From positions 1 to 47,025 of the forward strand of contig NZ_JOIX01000054.1 of NCBI RefSeq assembly GCF_000720175.1: a stretch of 47,025 nt of DNA, given 5' to 3'. Position 1 is the first letter of the stretch, and each line of letters starts with the position of its first letter. A program made the position numbers and the translations under genes. The notes under the pieces are model-generated. The model had not been told where the DNA came from, did no database searches, and saw only the letters and a program-made list of their open reading frames with translations. This stretch comes from Streptomyces sp. NRRL S-337. GTDB taxonomy: Bacteria > Actinomycetota > Actinomycetes > Streptomycetales > Streptomycetaceae. This document shows, one piece after another, positions 1 through 9,182 of this stretch.

Positions 1-76
1 CGTAAAGCGCCAGCAGTCCACGAACAAGGCCCCGGAGGCCCGTCACCGCACCCACAACAAACCCAGCCCGCCGCAG

Positions 77-238
77 GCGCAACGGCGAGACGCCCCGCGG
101 CGGGAGAGACGGCTACGTGCGGGGGCGCCGCAAAGCGCAACGGCGAGACGACCCGCGGCGGGACAGACGGCTACGTGGGAGGCGCCGCCAAGCGCAACGG
201 CGAGAAACCCCCGCGGCGGTACAGCCAGCTACGTGGGA
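77..238. repeat. Tandem repeat, three copies of about 57 bp
   Basis: Three consecutive near-identical units begin with GCGCAACGGCGAGA at 77, 135 and 192. Each contains a C/G-rich palindromic segment around CCCGCGGCGGG and a GGCTACGTG-like end; the third copy is the most diverged. They lie just downstream of the stop of the 5'-nucleotidase gene. I see no gene in positions 1-239. The repeats could act as a termination or REP-like element, but that is inference. Confidence 0.75.
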
Positions 239-239
239 G

Positions 240-2066
240 TCACCTCACTACGTGAATGCGGTCCGCCGCAGGCGGATTCAGCGGGGAGGACGCCGACGAG
301 TGTGCCGTCAGGTACGCCGTGAAGGCGTCCAGGTCGGAGGGGCCGACGTACTTGTTCCGGCCGTCCTTGAAGGCGGCGAAGCCGTCCCCGCCGCCGGCGA
401 GGAACTCGTTCATCGCGACGCGGTAGGTCTTGGCGGGGTCGAGGGCGGAGCCGTTCAGTTTGACGGAGTCCTTGACGACGCGGTCGGCGCCCTTCTTGGT
501 CATGTCGAGGGTGTAGGTGAGACCCGCGGAGACCTGGAGGATCTTGGGGGACGCCTCGTTGGGGCCGCTGACCTGCTGCTGGAGGGCGGTCAGCAGCTGG
601 GCGCCGGTGAGGTCGATGACGTTCATCATGTTGGTGAAGGGCTGGACGGTGAACGCCTCGCCGTAGGTGACGACGCCGTCGCCCTCGGAGCCGGACGCCG
701 GGTAGGCGAGGTCGGAGCGGATGCCGCCGGGGTTCATCAGGGCGAGCTGGGCGCCGCCCTTGTCGGCGGCCTTGGTCGCTTCGAGCTGGGCGTCGGCGAT
801 GACGTCGCCGAGCGGGGACTCGGGGGCGTCCGCGCCGCGGCCGGCGATGTCGGCGGCGATGTGGCCGACCGGGCGGGCCGCGACCGGTGCGGCCAGCTTG
901 TTCCAACGGGCGATCAGGGACGTCATGTCCGCGGCCTTGGGCCGATTGCGGTCGACCACGTGGTTGACCGCACCGGGCGCCTTGACGCTGGTGCGGACGA
1001 TGTCGTGGGTGCGCCGGTCGTAGGTCAGCTCGGTGTCGGTGTAGAGCTTGCCGTAGGACGCGGCGGAGGTGACGGTGCGCGGCCGGCCCGACGGGTCGGG
1101 GATGGTGCAGGAGTACGCCTGGTGGGTGTGGCCGGTGACCAGGGCGTCGACCTTGGACGTGACGTGCTTGGCGATCTCGGTGATCGGGCCGGAGATGCCG
1201 TCGCCGGGACCGGGGCTGTCGCAGTTGTAGTTGTACGAGGTGGAGGCGGGCAGGCCGCCTTCGTGGATGAGGGCCACGATCGCCTTCACGCCCTGCTTGT
1301 TCAGGACCTTGGCGTACTTGTTGATCGTCTCGACCTCGTCGTGGAACTTCAGGCCCTTGACGCCGTTGGCGCTGACGATGTCCGGGGTGCCTTCGAGGGT
1401 CACGCCGATGAAGCCGATCTTCACGCCCTTGTGCCGCCAGACGGTGTACGGCTTGAGCAGCGGCTTGCCGGTCTTCTCGTCGGTGACGTTGGCGGTCAGG
1501 TACGGGAAGCCGGCGCCGGCGAACTTCTTGCCGTCCTCATAGCAGCCGTCCTTGGGGTGGCAGCCGCCGTTCTGCAGGCGGGTCAACTCCGCCCGGCCCT
1601 CGTCGAATTCGTGGTTGCCGACGGAGGTGACGTCCAGGCCCAGCTTGTTCATGGCCTCGATGGTCGGTTCGTCGTGGAAGAGGCCGGAGAGCAGCGGGCT
1701 GGCCCCCACCAGGTCGCCGGCGGCCGCGGTCACGGAGTACGGGTGGCCCTTGCGGGCGGTGCGCAGGGACTGGGCCAGGTACTCGACGCCGCCGGCCGGC
1801 ACGCTCTTCCTGGTGCCGTCGGGCTGCAGTTCCTCGACCGTGCCGGAGGAGCCCTGCGGCGGTTCGAGGTTGCCGTGGAAGTCGTTGAAGGAGAGCAGCT
1901 GGACGTCGACGGTGCGGCCGGTGTGACCGGTGCGGTCCGGGTGCACGGTGTCCGCCCCGGCCGGCAGGGCGGCGACGGTGACGCCGATCCCGACGGCGGC
2001 GGCCAATACGGCCGAACCGGTCCTCAATCTGCTGATGGCGCGGCGCCGTTGCGGTGTCGCTGGCAT
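240..2066 (-). CDS. Secreted 5'-nucleotidase / bifunctional metallophosphatase (UshA-like)
   Basis: A 608-residue protein that probably releases phosphate and nucleosides from extracellular nucleotides. The ATG at 2066 is chosen because an AGGAGGGG ribosome site lies just upstream and a signal peptide follows (basic start, then a hydrophobic stretch ending near ALPAGADT). The N-terminal metallophosphatase domain shows SFNDFHGN, GNHEFDEG and VTGHTHQAY metal-binding motifs. The C-terminal 5'-nucleotidase domain shows LMNPGGIRSDL and YGEAFTVQPFTN. It is divergent from mshD across about 200 bp. A secreted nucleotidase fits phosphate scavenging, matching the ppk and phoRP genes elsewhere in the window, but I see no convincing PHO box upstream. 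The family call is firm; substrate range is not determined. Confidence 0.9.
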   Translation of the reverse strand: MPATPQRRRAISRLRTGSAVLAAAVGIGVTVAALPAGADTVHPDRTGHTGRTVDVQLLSFNDFHGNLEPPQGSSGTVEELQPDGTRKSVPAGGVEYLAQSLRTARKGHPYSVTAAAGDLVGASPLLSGLFHDEPTIEAMNKLGLDVTSVGNHEFDEGRAELTRLQNGGCHPKDGCYEDGKKFAGAGFPYLTANVTDEKTGKPLLKPYTVWRHKGVKIGFIGVTLEGTPDIVSANGVKGLKFHDEVETINKYAKVLNKQGVKAIVALIHEGGLPASTSYNYNCDSPGPGDGISGPITEIAKHVTSKVDALVTGHTHQAYSCTIPDPSGRPRTVTSAASYGKLYTDTELTYDRRTHDIVRTSVKAPGAVNHVVDRNRPKAADMTSLIARWNKLAAPVAARPVGHIAADIAGRGADAPESPLGDVIADAQLEATKAADKGGAQLALMNPGGIRSDLAYPASGSEGDGVVTYGEAFTVQPFTNMMNVIDLTGAQLLTALQQQVSGPNEASPKILQVSAGLTYTLDMTKKGADRVVKDSVKLNGSALDPAKTYRVAMNEFLAGGGDGFAAFKDGRNKYVGPSDLDAFTAYLTAHSSASSPLNPPAADRIHVVR

Positions 2067-2263
2067 GGGTTCCCCTCCTGGATGGTCCTGAGCGGACCGC
2101 AGCTTATTGTTGACGCGCGTAGCGCAACAGGGGTGCCGGGTTACGGGACGGTTGCCGGTGAGCGCCGGACCGGCGGGCGGCACCGGTGTGGCGTGCCGGG
2201 CAGATCGGGGCGGCCGAGCCCTGATGCCGCTGCGGGACCCCGGCAGGGTCGTACGCTGCACAC

Positions 2264-3205
2264 ATGACTGACGCTGCACAGGAGATGGGCCGGACCGGCC
2301 GCAGGATCCAGGTGGTCGACGAGGTCGCGCCGGAAACGGCCGAGGCCGTTCTGGAGCTGATCGAGCGGGCCGCGCGCACCGACGGGCAGCCCGCGGTGTC
2401 CGAACAGGGACGTCTGCAGCTGCGGGGCGGCAAGCGCCCGGGTGTCGCGCATGTGCTGGTGTACGCGCACGGGGAAGCGGGCGAGGAGCTGCTGGTCGGC
2501 TACGGCCAGCTGGAGGACACCGACCCGGTGGAGGCGCCGGCCGCCGAGCTGGTGGTGCACGCCGGGCACCGCGGCCGGGGGCACGGCCGGGCGCTGGGCA
2601 CCGAGCTGCTGGAGCTGTCCGGGCGCCGGCTGCGGGTCTGGGCGCACGGCGGGCACCCGGCCGCCCGGCACCTCGCGCAGACCCTGGGCCTGACGATGTT
2701 CCGCGAGCTGCGGCAGATGCGGCGCTCGCTGGGCGACCTGGAGCTGCCCGAGCCCGTACTGCCCGAGGGCGTGACCGTACGGACCTTCCAGCCGGGCACC
2801 GATGACGCGGCCTGGCTGGAGGTGAACGCGGAGGCCTTCGCGCACCACCCCGAGCAGGGCTCGCTCGCCCAGCGTGACCTGGACGACCGCAAGGCCGAGG
2901 CGTGGTTCGACCCCAAGGGCTTCTTCCTGGCCGAGAAGGGCGGCCGGCTGGTCGGCTTCCACTGGACGAAGGTGCACGCCGAGGAGGGCCTGGGTGAGGT
3001 CTACGTCCTCGGTGTCCGGCCGGGCGCCCAGGGCGGCGGCCTGGGCAAGGCGCTCACCTCGGTCGGGCTGCGCCACCTGGCCGGGCAGGGGCTGCCGACC
3101 GCGATGCTCTACGTCGACGCCGACAACGCGGCGGCGGTGAGCGTCTACGAGCGGATGGGGTTCGTCACGCACGAGACGGACCTGATGTACCGGTCGGAGA
3201 CCTGA
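2264..3205 (+). CDS. mshD: Mycothiol synthase (acetyltransferase MshD)
   Basis: A 313-residue tandem GNAT protein that catalyses the last step of mycothiol synthesis, acetyl-CoA-dependent acetylation of Cys-GlcN-inositol. The N-terminal GNAT repeat keeps a partial acetyl-CoA loop (HRGRGHGRALG, about residue 100). The C-terminal repeat has the full motif VLGVRPGAQGGGLGKAL (about 248-264) followed by LYVDADNAAAVSVYERMGF, which is typical of MshD. Length matches the family. A TACGCT box (2252-2257) lies 6 nt before the ATG and no Shine-Dalgarno is seen, so the mRNA is probably leaderless. It is convergent with the ABC pseudogene, and their 3' ends overlap by about 40 nt. mshA, for the first step of the pathway, lies at 12304. 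Confidence 0.93.
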   Translation: MTDAAQEMGRTGRRIQVVDEVAPETAEAVLELIERAARTDGQPAVSEQGRLQLRGGKRPGVAHVLVYAHGEAGEELLVGYGQLEDTDPVEAPAAELVVHAGHRGRGHGRALGTELLELSGRRLRVWAHGGHPAARHLAQTLGLTMFRELRQMRRSLGDLELPEPVLPEGVTVRTFQPGTDDAAWLEVNAEAFAHHPEQGSLAQRDLDDRKAEAWFDPKGFFLAEKGGRLVGFHWTKVHAEEGLGEVYVLGVRPGAQGGGLGKALTSVGLRHLAGQGLPTAMLYVDADNAAAVSVYERMGFVTHETDLMYRSET

Positions 3206-4395
3206 GCCGGCCAACCGGGGCCGGCTGCGGGGAGGTTGACCCGTGCAGTCGGGCGTACGTCCCGGCGCGGGCGAGCAGTTCCGGGTGCCGGCCGGACTCC
3301 ACCAGCCGGCCGCGGTCGAGGACCAGGATGCGGTCGGCGTCCGGGGCCAGTTGGAGGTCGTGGGTGATCAGCACGGTCGTGCGGCCGGACATCAGCCGGC
3401 GCAGCGGGGCGATCACCCGGCGGGCGGAGAGCGCGTCGAGTCCGGCGGTCGGCTCGTCGAGGACGAGGACCGGGGCGTCGCGCAGCAGGGCGCGGGCGAT
3501 CGCGAGGCGCTGGAGCTGCCCGCCCGACAACTGGGCGGTGCCGGGGGAGATCCGGGTCCGGTAGCCGTCGGGGAGCGCGGTGATGAAGTCGTGCGCGGCG
3601 GCGGCCCCGGCCGCCCGGACGATCTCGTCCTCCCCCGCGCCGGGCCGCCCGCAGCCGATGTTCTCGGCGATGGTGCCGTGCAGCACGAGGGTCTGCTGCG
3701 GGAGGAGGGTGACGTTCTCGCGCAGGAAGTCCAGCGGCAGGGCGTCGAGCCGGGCGCCGTCCAGCCGTACGTGCCCGGCCTGCGGGTCGTAGAAGCGGGG
3801 CAGCAGCCGGGCGACGGTGGATTTGCCGGCGCCGCTGGGGCCGGTGATCAGCACCAGCTCGCCCGGCCGGGCGGTGAACGAGACGGCGTCCAGGGCGGGG
3901 GCGCCGGCCGGGGCGTCCGTGGTGGCGGCCCCGGATTCCGCGGCGCCAGGGGCGGGGTAGCGGAAGGTGACCTCCTCGAAGGCGACCACCCCGCGGGCCC
4001 TGCGGCACGACGGGACGGTCCGGGCCGGCGGGTCGGTGACCGCGGGCCGGCTGTCGAGGATGACGTGGGCCCGTAGTCGCAGCACGAAGCGTTCCGCCAC
4101 CCACACGGCCAGCGAGTTGCCGAGGTAGCCGATCAGTGCGCCGAGGACGGCCACCGAGCCACTGGGCGGCCGGCCCCCAGAACGCGTCCAGGGAGCCCTT
4201 CTGCAGGGCGTGATCGGTCAATTCGCTGAACAGCAGAATGGCCGCGGTTTCCGTGAGGGAGGCGAGCACCACACAGCCGCATATCACCGCCAGCCAGCGC
4301 CGGTCCCCTTCGAGCAGCGGCCAGAAAGCACGGAAGGACCGCCGGACCGCCCGGCCGCGGCCGCGATTTTCCTCCGTCGTGTACGTCGTCGTCAT
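3165..4395 (-). pseudogene. ABC exporter (permease-ATPase fusion), broken by deletion and frameshift
   Basis: Remnant of a type-IV ABC exporter half-transporter. The ATG at 4395 opens MTTTYTTEENRG and the first membrane segment (AVICGCVVLASLTETAAILL). Near 4150-4158 the frame shifts by one base and continues as VAVLGALIGYLGNSLAVWV, the second segment. At about 4060 the sequence jumps from LRLRAHV directly to ILDSRPAVTD, the linker normally found after the sixth segment, so some 200 residues (TM3-TM6) are missing. The ATPase domain is intact: Walker A GPSGAGKST, Q-loop LLPQQTL, signature LSGGQLQRLA, Walker B VLVLDEPTAG, and H-loop ITHD. It lies downstream of the small peptide gene at 4581-4748 in the same direction. 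It may have exported that peptide, which is inference. A two-event lesion argues for real decay, not only sequencing error. Confidence 0.8.
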
Positions 4396-4537
4396 TCCCG
4401 CTCTTCCCGGCTCTTCGCCCGGTCTTTCGTTGACCTTTCCCGGCCTTTTCCCGGCCCTTTCTCGGCCCTTTCTCTGCCTTTCCGGTGCCTTTCCCCGGTG
4501 TTTCCGGGCGTGCGCCGGTCCGGTCACGGCGACCCGG

Positions 4538-4568
4538 GACGGGCCCCGGCGCAGCACCGGGGCCCGTC
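4538..4568. terminator. Strong hairpin downstream of the small peptide gene
   Basis: Perfect 12-bp inverted repeat (GACGGGCCCCGG, 7-nt loop, complementary arm). It starts 12 nt past the stop of the minus-strand peptide gene and lies before the ABC pseudogene. There is no T-tract, which is usual for high-GC hosts. It could terminate the peptide mRNA or attenuate read-through into the exporter. Confidence 0.65.
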
Positions 4569-4580
4569 ACCGACGGTGCG

Positions 4581-4748
4581 TCAGCCGCCGATCACCCGGC
4601 GGGCGGAGGCGGTCGTCCGCGACCCGCCGCGGTGGCTGACGACGACGTCGCCGTGGCCGCAGTGGTGGGCCGGGCGGGCGGGGACGCCGCGGCGGGCCGG
4701 CTCGGCGCGACGGGCGGGGACGGCGACAACGACCTTGCGGAAGCTCAT
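4581..4748 (-). CDS. 55-residue His/Arg-rich small peptide, unknown function
   Basis: Short gene with a good ribosome site (GAGGAGAAA, about 6 nt before ATG). It encodes MSFRKVVVAVPARR, a Pro/Arg/Ala stretch, the block AHHCGHGDVVV with the only cysteine at residue 30, and a basic C terminus ending RRVIGG. It is followed by a hairpin (4538-4568) and then by the exporter remnant on the same strand. A small peptide plus an ABC exporter resembles a bacteriocin or RiPP-like pair, but no modifying enzyme or leader motif is visible. The HHCGHG block could bind metal. I do not recognise a family. Confidence 0.6.
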   Translation of the reverse strand: MSFRKVVVAVPARRAEPARRGVPARPAHHCGHGDVVVSHRGGSRTTASARRVIGG

Positions 4749-5164
4749 GGATTTCTCCTCGACTCTGTGAATTCCTTTTGCATTTTTCCTTCGCAGTCCT
4801 TTTGCTGCGACACGGAAAACCTTACGCGAGGAAGCCGGCGCTTCCCGTCGAATTGCATGAGGTCTTGCTTAATTGAGGCTGAGGGCATTTCTCATGTGTC
4901 ACGGTGGCGGTGACAGAGTGGCGGCGCGGTGACAAAGTGGCCCCGGCACCGCCCGCCGCCGGGTGCCGCCGCGGCCCGCCCCCGGCCCCGCGCCGTAGCG
5001 TCCCGCTTGCTTCTGCGCCACATCCGCGTTACCGCTGATTCAAGGTCGGTTGCGAGCATCGCTGAATGCAGCCCGCTGTGCCGAACCTCCCCCACCCGAG
5101 GCTCCGTCTCGCGCCGCCACCTCCTGACGCGCCTGGAACCCCCGGAACGCGGAAGAATAAGGCC
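4749..5164. other. Intergenic region between the small peptide gene and ppk
   Basis: 416 bp without a gene. Positions 4760-4900 are unusually A/T-rich for this chromosome and probably hold the leftward promoter of the peptide gene. At 4908-4922 and 4927-4941 there is a 15-bp direct repeat, CGGTGACARAGTGGC, with a 19-bp period, on the ppk side. These could be regulator sites. They do not show the 11-bp period of PHO boxes. Confidence 0.5.
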
Positions 5165-7447
5165 ATGAACCAGCAGCCCAGCGCTCAGGCACAGGTCCAG
5201 CCCGAGATGCCGGCCACCAGGCCCCCACAGGCCCCGGCCCCCTCGGCCCAGCCTTCCGTGGGCTCCATCGCCGCGCACCGGCCGCACGCGGTCCGGGGGA
5301 CGGTGCCGGGCCTGGAACCCGACCTCGACGCCGACCCGGACGCGTACGTGGACCAGGGCGTGGTGGGCGTGGACGGCGCGGAGCTGCCCGCCGACCGCTT
5401 CCTGGACCGGGAACGCAGCTGGCTGGCGTTCAACGAGCGGGTGCTCGAACTCGCCGAGGACCCGGCCACCCCGCTGCTCGAACGCGCCAACTTCCTGGCG
5501 ATCTTCGCCAGCAACCTCGACGAGTTCTTCATGGTCCGGGTCGCCGGACTCAAGCGGCGGATCGCGACCGGCGTCGCCACCCGCTCCGCCTCCGGCCTCC
5601 AGCCCCGCGAGGTGCTGGACCTGATCTGGACCCGCTCGCGCGAGCTCATGGCCCGGCACGCCGCCTGCTTCCAGCAGGACATCGCCCCCGACCTCGCCGA
5701 CCAGGGCGTCCATCTGATCCGCTGGCCGGACCTGACCGAGAAGGAGCAGGCCCGGCTGTTCACCCTGTTCCGGCAGCAGATCTTCCCGGTGCTCACGCCG
5801 CTGGCGGTGGACCCTGCGCACCCGTTCCCGTACATCTCCGGCCTCTCGCTGAACCTGGCCGTCGTCGTCCGCAACCCGGTCAGCGGCCACGACCACTTCG
5901 CCCGGGTCAAGGTCCCGCCGCTGCTCTCCCGCTTCCTCGAAGCCTCCCCGCAGCGCTACGTCCCCATCGAGGACGTCATCGCCGCCCACCTGGAGGAGCT
6001 GTTCCCGGGCATGGAGGTGCGCGCGCACCACATGTTCCGGGTGACCCGCAACGAGGACCTGGAGGTCGAGGAGGACGACGCCGAGAACCTCCTCCAGGCG
6101 CTGGAGAAGGAGCTGATGCGGCGGCGGTTCGGCCCGCCGGTCCGGCTGGAGGTCGAGGAGTCCATCGACCCCGCGGTGCTCGACCTGCTCGTCCAGGAGC
6201 TGAAGATCTCCGACGCCGAGGTCTACCCGCTGCCCGGCCCGCTGGACCTGACCGGGCTGTTCGGCATAGGAGCGCTGGACCGGCCCGAGCTGAAGTACCC
6301 CAAGTTCGTCGCCGGCACCCACCGCGACCTCGCGGAGGTGGAATCGGCCTCGGCGCCCGACATCTTCGCCGCGCTGCGCGCCCGTGACGTCCTCCTGCAC
6401 CATCCCTACGACTCCTTCTCCACCTCCGTGCAGGCGTTCCTGGAGCAGGCCGCGGCCGACCCCGAGGTCCTCGCCATCAAGCAGACCCTCTACCGCACCT
6501 CCGGTGACTCGCCGATCGTCGACGCCCTGATAGACGCGGCGGAATCCGGCAAGCAGGTCCTGGTGCTGGTCGAGATCAAGGCCCGGTTCGACGAACAGGC
6601 CAACATCAAGTGGGCCCGCAAGCTGGAGGAGGCGGGCTGCCACGTCGTCTACGGCCTGGTCGGCCTGAAGACGCACTGCAAGCTCTCCCTCGTGGTCCGC
6701 CAGGAGGGCGACATGCTGCGCCGCTACTCCCACGTGGGCACCGGCAACTACCACCCCAAGACGGCCCGGCTCTACGAGGACCTCGGGCTGCTGACCGCCG
6801 ATGCGCAGGTGGGCGCCGACCTCTCCGACCTCTTCAACCGGCTGAGCGGCTACTCCCGCCGGGAGACCTACCGCCGCCTCCTGGTCGCCCCCAAGTCCCT
6901 GCGCGACGGCCTGATACAGCGGATCACCAAGGAGATCGCGCACCAGCGCGCGGGCCGGCCCGCGTACGTCCGCATCAAGGTCAACTCGATGGTCGACGAG
7001 GCCGTCATCGACGCGCTCTACCGCGCCTCGCAGGCCGGCGTGCCGGTCGACATCTGGGTGCGCGGCATCTGCGCGCTGCGCCCGGGAGTGCCCGGCCTCA
7101 GCGAGAACGTCCGGGTCCGCAGCATCCTCGGCCGCTTCCTGGAACACTCCCGGATCTTCGCCTTCGGCAACGGCGGCGAGCCCGAGGTGTGGCTGGGCAG
7201 CGCCGACATGATGCACCGCAACCTCGACCGGCGGATCGAGGCGCTGGTCCGGGTCACCGACCCGGCCCACCGCGCCTCCCTCAACCGGCTCCTGGAGACC
7301 GGTACCTCGGACACCACGTCCTCCTGGCACCTGGGCCCGGACGGCGACTGGACCCGGCGCTCCGTGGACGCGGACGGCGCGCCGCTGCGCAACGTACAGG
7401 AAATGCTCATCGACGCCCGGAGGCGCCGGCGTGGCCCAGCGACCTGA
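5165..7447 (+). CDS. ppk: Polyphosphate kinase 1
   Basis: 760-residue PPK1, which reversibly transfers the ATP gamma-phosphate to polyphosphate. The ATG at 5165 follows GGAAGAA by 7 nt and opens MNQQPSAQ; the reading frame continues upstream but without a better site. The N domain begins at [19 protein letters not shown]. The catalytic half contains [16 protein letters not shown] and [13 protein letters not shown]. The phosphohistidine motif [15 protein letters not shown] places the active His near residue 523, and a second conserved His lies in EHSRIFAFG near 661. A long Pro/Ala-rich N-terminal extension of about 75 residues precedes the conserved part. The next gene (CHAD) overlaps its 3' end by 17 nt, indicating an operon. 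Confidence 0.96.
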   Translation: MNQQPSAQAQVQPEMPATRPPQAPAPSAQPSVGSIAAHRPHAVRGTVPGLEPDLDADPDAYVDQGVVGVDGAELPADRFLDRERSWLAFNERVLELAEDPATPLLERANFLAIFASNLDEFFMVRVAGLKRRIATGVATRSASGLQPREVLDLIWTRSRELMARHAACFQQDIAPDLADQGVHLIRWPDLTEKEQARLFTLFRQQIFPVLTPLAVDPAHPFPYISGLSLNLAVVVRNPVSGHDHFARVKVPPLLSRFLEASPQRYVPIEDVIAAHLEELFPGMEVRAHHMFRVTRNEDLEVEEDDAENLLQALEKELMRRRFGPPVRLEVEESIDPAVLDLLVQELKISDAEVYPLPGPLDLTGLFGIGALDRPELKYPKFVAGTHRDLAEVESASAPDIFAALRARDVLLHHPYDSFSTSVQAFLEQAAADPEVLAIKQTLYRTSGDSPIVDALIDAAESGKQVLVLVEIKARFDEQANIKWARKLEEAGCHVVYGLVGLKTHCKLSLVVRQEGDMLRRYSHVGTGNYHPKTARLYEDLGLLTADAQVGADLSDLFNRLSGYSRRETYRRLLVAPKSLRDGLIQRITKEIAHQRAGRPAYVRIKVNSMVDEAVIDALYRASQAGVPVDIWVRGICALRPGVPGLSENVRVRSILGRFLEHSRIFAFGNGGEPEVWLGSADMMHRNLDRRIEALVRVTDPAHRASLNRLLETGTSDTTSSWHLGPDGDWTRRSVDADGAPLRNVQEMLIDARRRRRGPAT

Positions 7448-8720
7448 CCAGCGGACCGGGGGGCCGGCCGGGCTCCTCGGCACCGGATGCGAGCCCGGCG
7501 GGGCGGCCGGCGCCCGTGCCGCGGTGGTGGACGGACCCTACGGACCGTACGGTCCACCGGGGCCGTACGACGACGCCGCGGCCGGCACCGGACCCGCCGC
7601 CGGCCCGCACCTCGCCGGGCGCACCGCCGAGGACGTGCTCGCCGGCTACCTCCACCAGCAGTCCGCGGACTTCCTGCGCAGTCTGCGGCTTCACCGGGAG
7701 AGCGGCCCGGACGCCGAGGGCGCCGGCGCGGCCGCCCGCCGGCTGCGCCGCGCCGCCCGCCGGATCAGCGCCACCCTGCACACCTTCCGGCCGCTGACCG
7801 AAGAAGCCTGGGCCGACCAACTCCTCGCCGAACTGGGCTGGTTGTCCGGCACCCTGGCCCGCGAACAGGCCTGTGCGGCCCGCCGCGACCGGCTGATGGC
7901 CGCCCTGACGCGGCTGACCGGCCGCACCGACCGCCCCGAACGCACCGACCGCGCCCCGCGCACCGGCCGCGGCCTACGGCCCGACCGCGCCGAACCACCC
8001 GCCGGGGCCCGCTCCACGGGCCCCCGCAAGACGGAGGCTTCCGGTACGGACACCGGCCCCGGCGCCCCCGACCCCGACACCGCCGTCCCGGACGCCGATG
8101 CCGTCCTCGCCGCCGGCGCCGCGCGGGCCGGGGCACTGCTGGACCGCCAGCTCACCCTCGCCCGCACCCGCGCCCACTCCGCCGCGCTCCAGGTCCTGGG
8201 CTCGTCCCGTTTCCACGCCGTCGCCGACTCCGTCGCCGTGCTCGCCTCCGAGGTGCCGTTGACCCGCGCGGCCGCGGACGTCCCGGCCGCCGAGGCGCTG
8301 CCGCCGCTCGCCGAGCAGTCCGCGCGCCGGCTCGCCGAGGCGGTCGGCGCGCTGCCCCTGGTCCGCGCCGGACAGCCGTACAACGCCGAGGCGCTGGCCG
8401 ACGGCGCCCGCCAGGACGCGCCCTGGCACCAGGTCCGGGTGCTGCTCCGGCTGAGCCGCTACGCCCAGGAGGTACTCGTCCCCGAGTACGCCGACCCCCG
8501 CCTGGCGGAGGCGGCCCTGCTCCTGGAGGGCCACCGTGACGCCGCCGAGGCCGCAGCCGCAGCCGCCGCCGCGGCCCGCACCCCCCGCATCGCCCCGGCC
8601 ACCGCCTACGCCCTCGGCGTCCTCCACGCCGACCAGCGCCACCAGGTCGAGGCGGCCCGCTACGCCTTCGGCCGCGTCTGGCTGTCCCGGGAGAAGGCCC
8701 TGAAGGGGGTGGAGCGATGA
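7431..8720 (+). CDS. CHAD domain protein, predicted polyphosphate-binding
   Basis: 429 residues starting at GTG 7431, with GGAGG at 7419, inside the last codons of ppk. After a low-complexity Gly/Ala/Pro leader, the helical CHAD domain runs from about residue 60 to the end ([54 protein letters not shown]). It has many conserved basic and His residues. CHAD domains are known to bind inorganic polyphosphate. Two Asp/Pro/Arg-rich insertions (about 160-225) interrupt the domain. The stop overlaps the ATG of the Nudix gene (ATGA). Location between ppk and a Nudix hydrolase supports a role in polyphosphate handling; no catalytic role is evident. Confidence 0.88.
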   Translation: MAQRPDQRTGGPAGLLGTGCEPGGAAGARAAVVDGPYGPYGPPGPYDDAAAGTGPAAGPHLAGRTAEDVLAGYLHQQSADFLRSLRLHRESGPDAEGAGAAARRLRRAARRISATLHTFRPLTEEAWADQLLAELGWLSGTLAREQACAARRDRLMAALTRLTGRTDRPERTDRAPRTGRGLRPDRAEPPAGARSTGPRKTEASGTDTGPGAPDPDTAVPDADAVLAAGAARAGALLDRQLTLARTRAHSAALQVLGSSRFHAVADSVAVLASEVPLTRAAADVPAAEALPPLAEQSARRLAEAVGALPLVRAGQPYNAEALADGARQDAPWHQVRVLLRLSRYAQEVLVPEYADPRLAEAALLLEGHRDAAEAAAAAAAAARTPRIAPATAYALGVLHADQRHQVEAARYAFGRVWLSREKALKGVER

Positions 8721-9169
8721 CGGGACCCGGGGAGCCACCGGCCCGTAAGCCGGACGCCCGCAAGCCGGTGCTGGCCGCGGGCTGTGTGCTGTGGCGCCGC
8801 CGCCCGTCCGTCGAGCACGGCCTGGAGATCGCGCTCGTCCACCGGCCCAAGTACGACGACTGGTCCCACCCGAAGGGCAAACTCAAGCGCGGCGAGGACG
8901 CCCTGGCCGGAGCGGTCCGCGAGGTGGCCGAGGAGACCGGCATGGACTGCCGCCCCGGCGCCCCCCTGCCGACCGCGTACTACGTCGCCAACGGGCGCCC
9001 CAAGCAGGTCCGTTACTGGGCCGCCGAAGCGCTCGGCGGCGCCTTCACCCCCACCACCGAGGTCGACCGCCTGGTATGGCTCCCCCCGGAGGAGGCCCGC
9101 CACCGCCTCACCCAGGAACGGGACCGGCCACTGATCGACGCGTTGCTCGCCGCACTGCATCTGGCCTGA
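8717..9169 (+). CDS. Nudix hydrolase (MutT/diphosphoinositol-phosphatase type)
   Basis: 150 residues with a perfect Nudix box: G54-x5-E60-x7-R68-E69-V70-x-E72-E73-x-G75. The preceding sequence VHRPKYDDWSHPKGKLK resembles MutT1/Ap4A-type enzymes that hydrolyse dinucleoside polyphosphates or oxidised nucleotides. It overlaps the CHAD gene by 4 nt (ATGA), so it is translationally coupled as the third gene of the ppk operon. Mycobacterial MutT1 carries an additional histidine-phosphatase domain that is absent here. Exact substrate unknown. Confidence 0.9.
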   Translation: MTGPGEPPARKPDARKPVLAAGCVLWRRRPSVEHGLEIALVHRPKYDDWSHPKGKLKRGEDALAGAVREVAEETGMDCRPGAPLPTAYYVANGRPKQVRYWAAEALGGAFTPTTEVDRLVWLPPEEARHRLTQERDRPLIDALLAALHLA

Positions 9170-9182
9170 GCGCGGGACCGCG

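Noticed and set aside
117..2267. 716-residue plus-strand open frame
   Set aside because: Antisense of the 5'-nucleotidase gene; repetitive Gly/Val/Arg composition typical of a shadow frame in high-GC DNA.
5066..5164. Upstream ATG of ppk at 5066
   Set aside because: It would add a Pro-rich segment with no ribosome site; ATG 5165 has GGAAGAA at the right distance.
4892..7483. 863-residue minus-strand open frame
   Set aside because: Antisense of ppk with no recognisable domain; ppk has all catalytic motifs.
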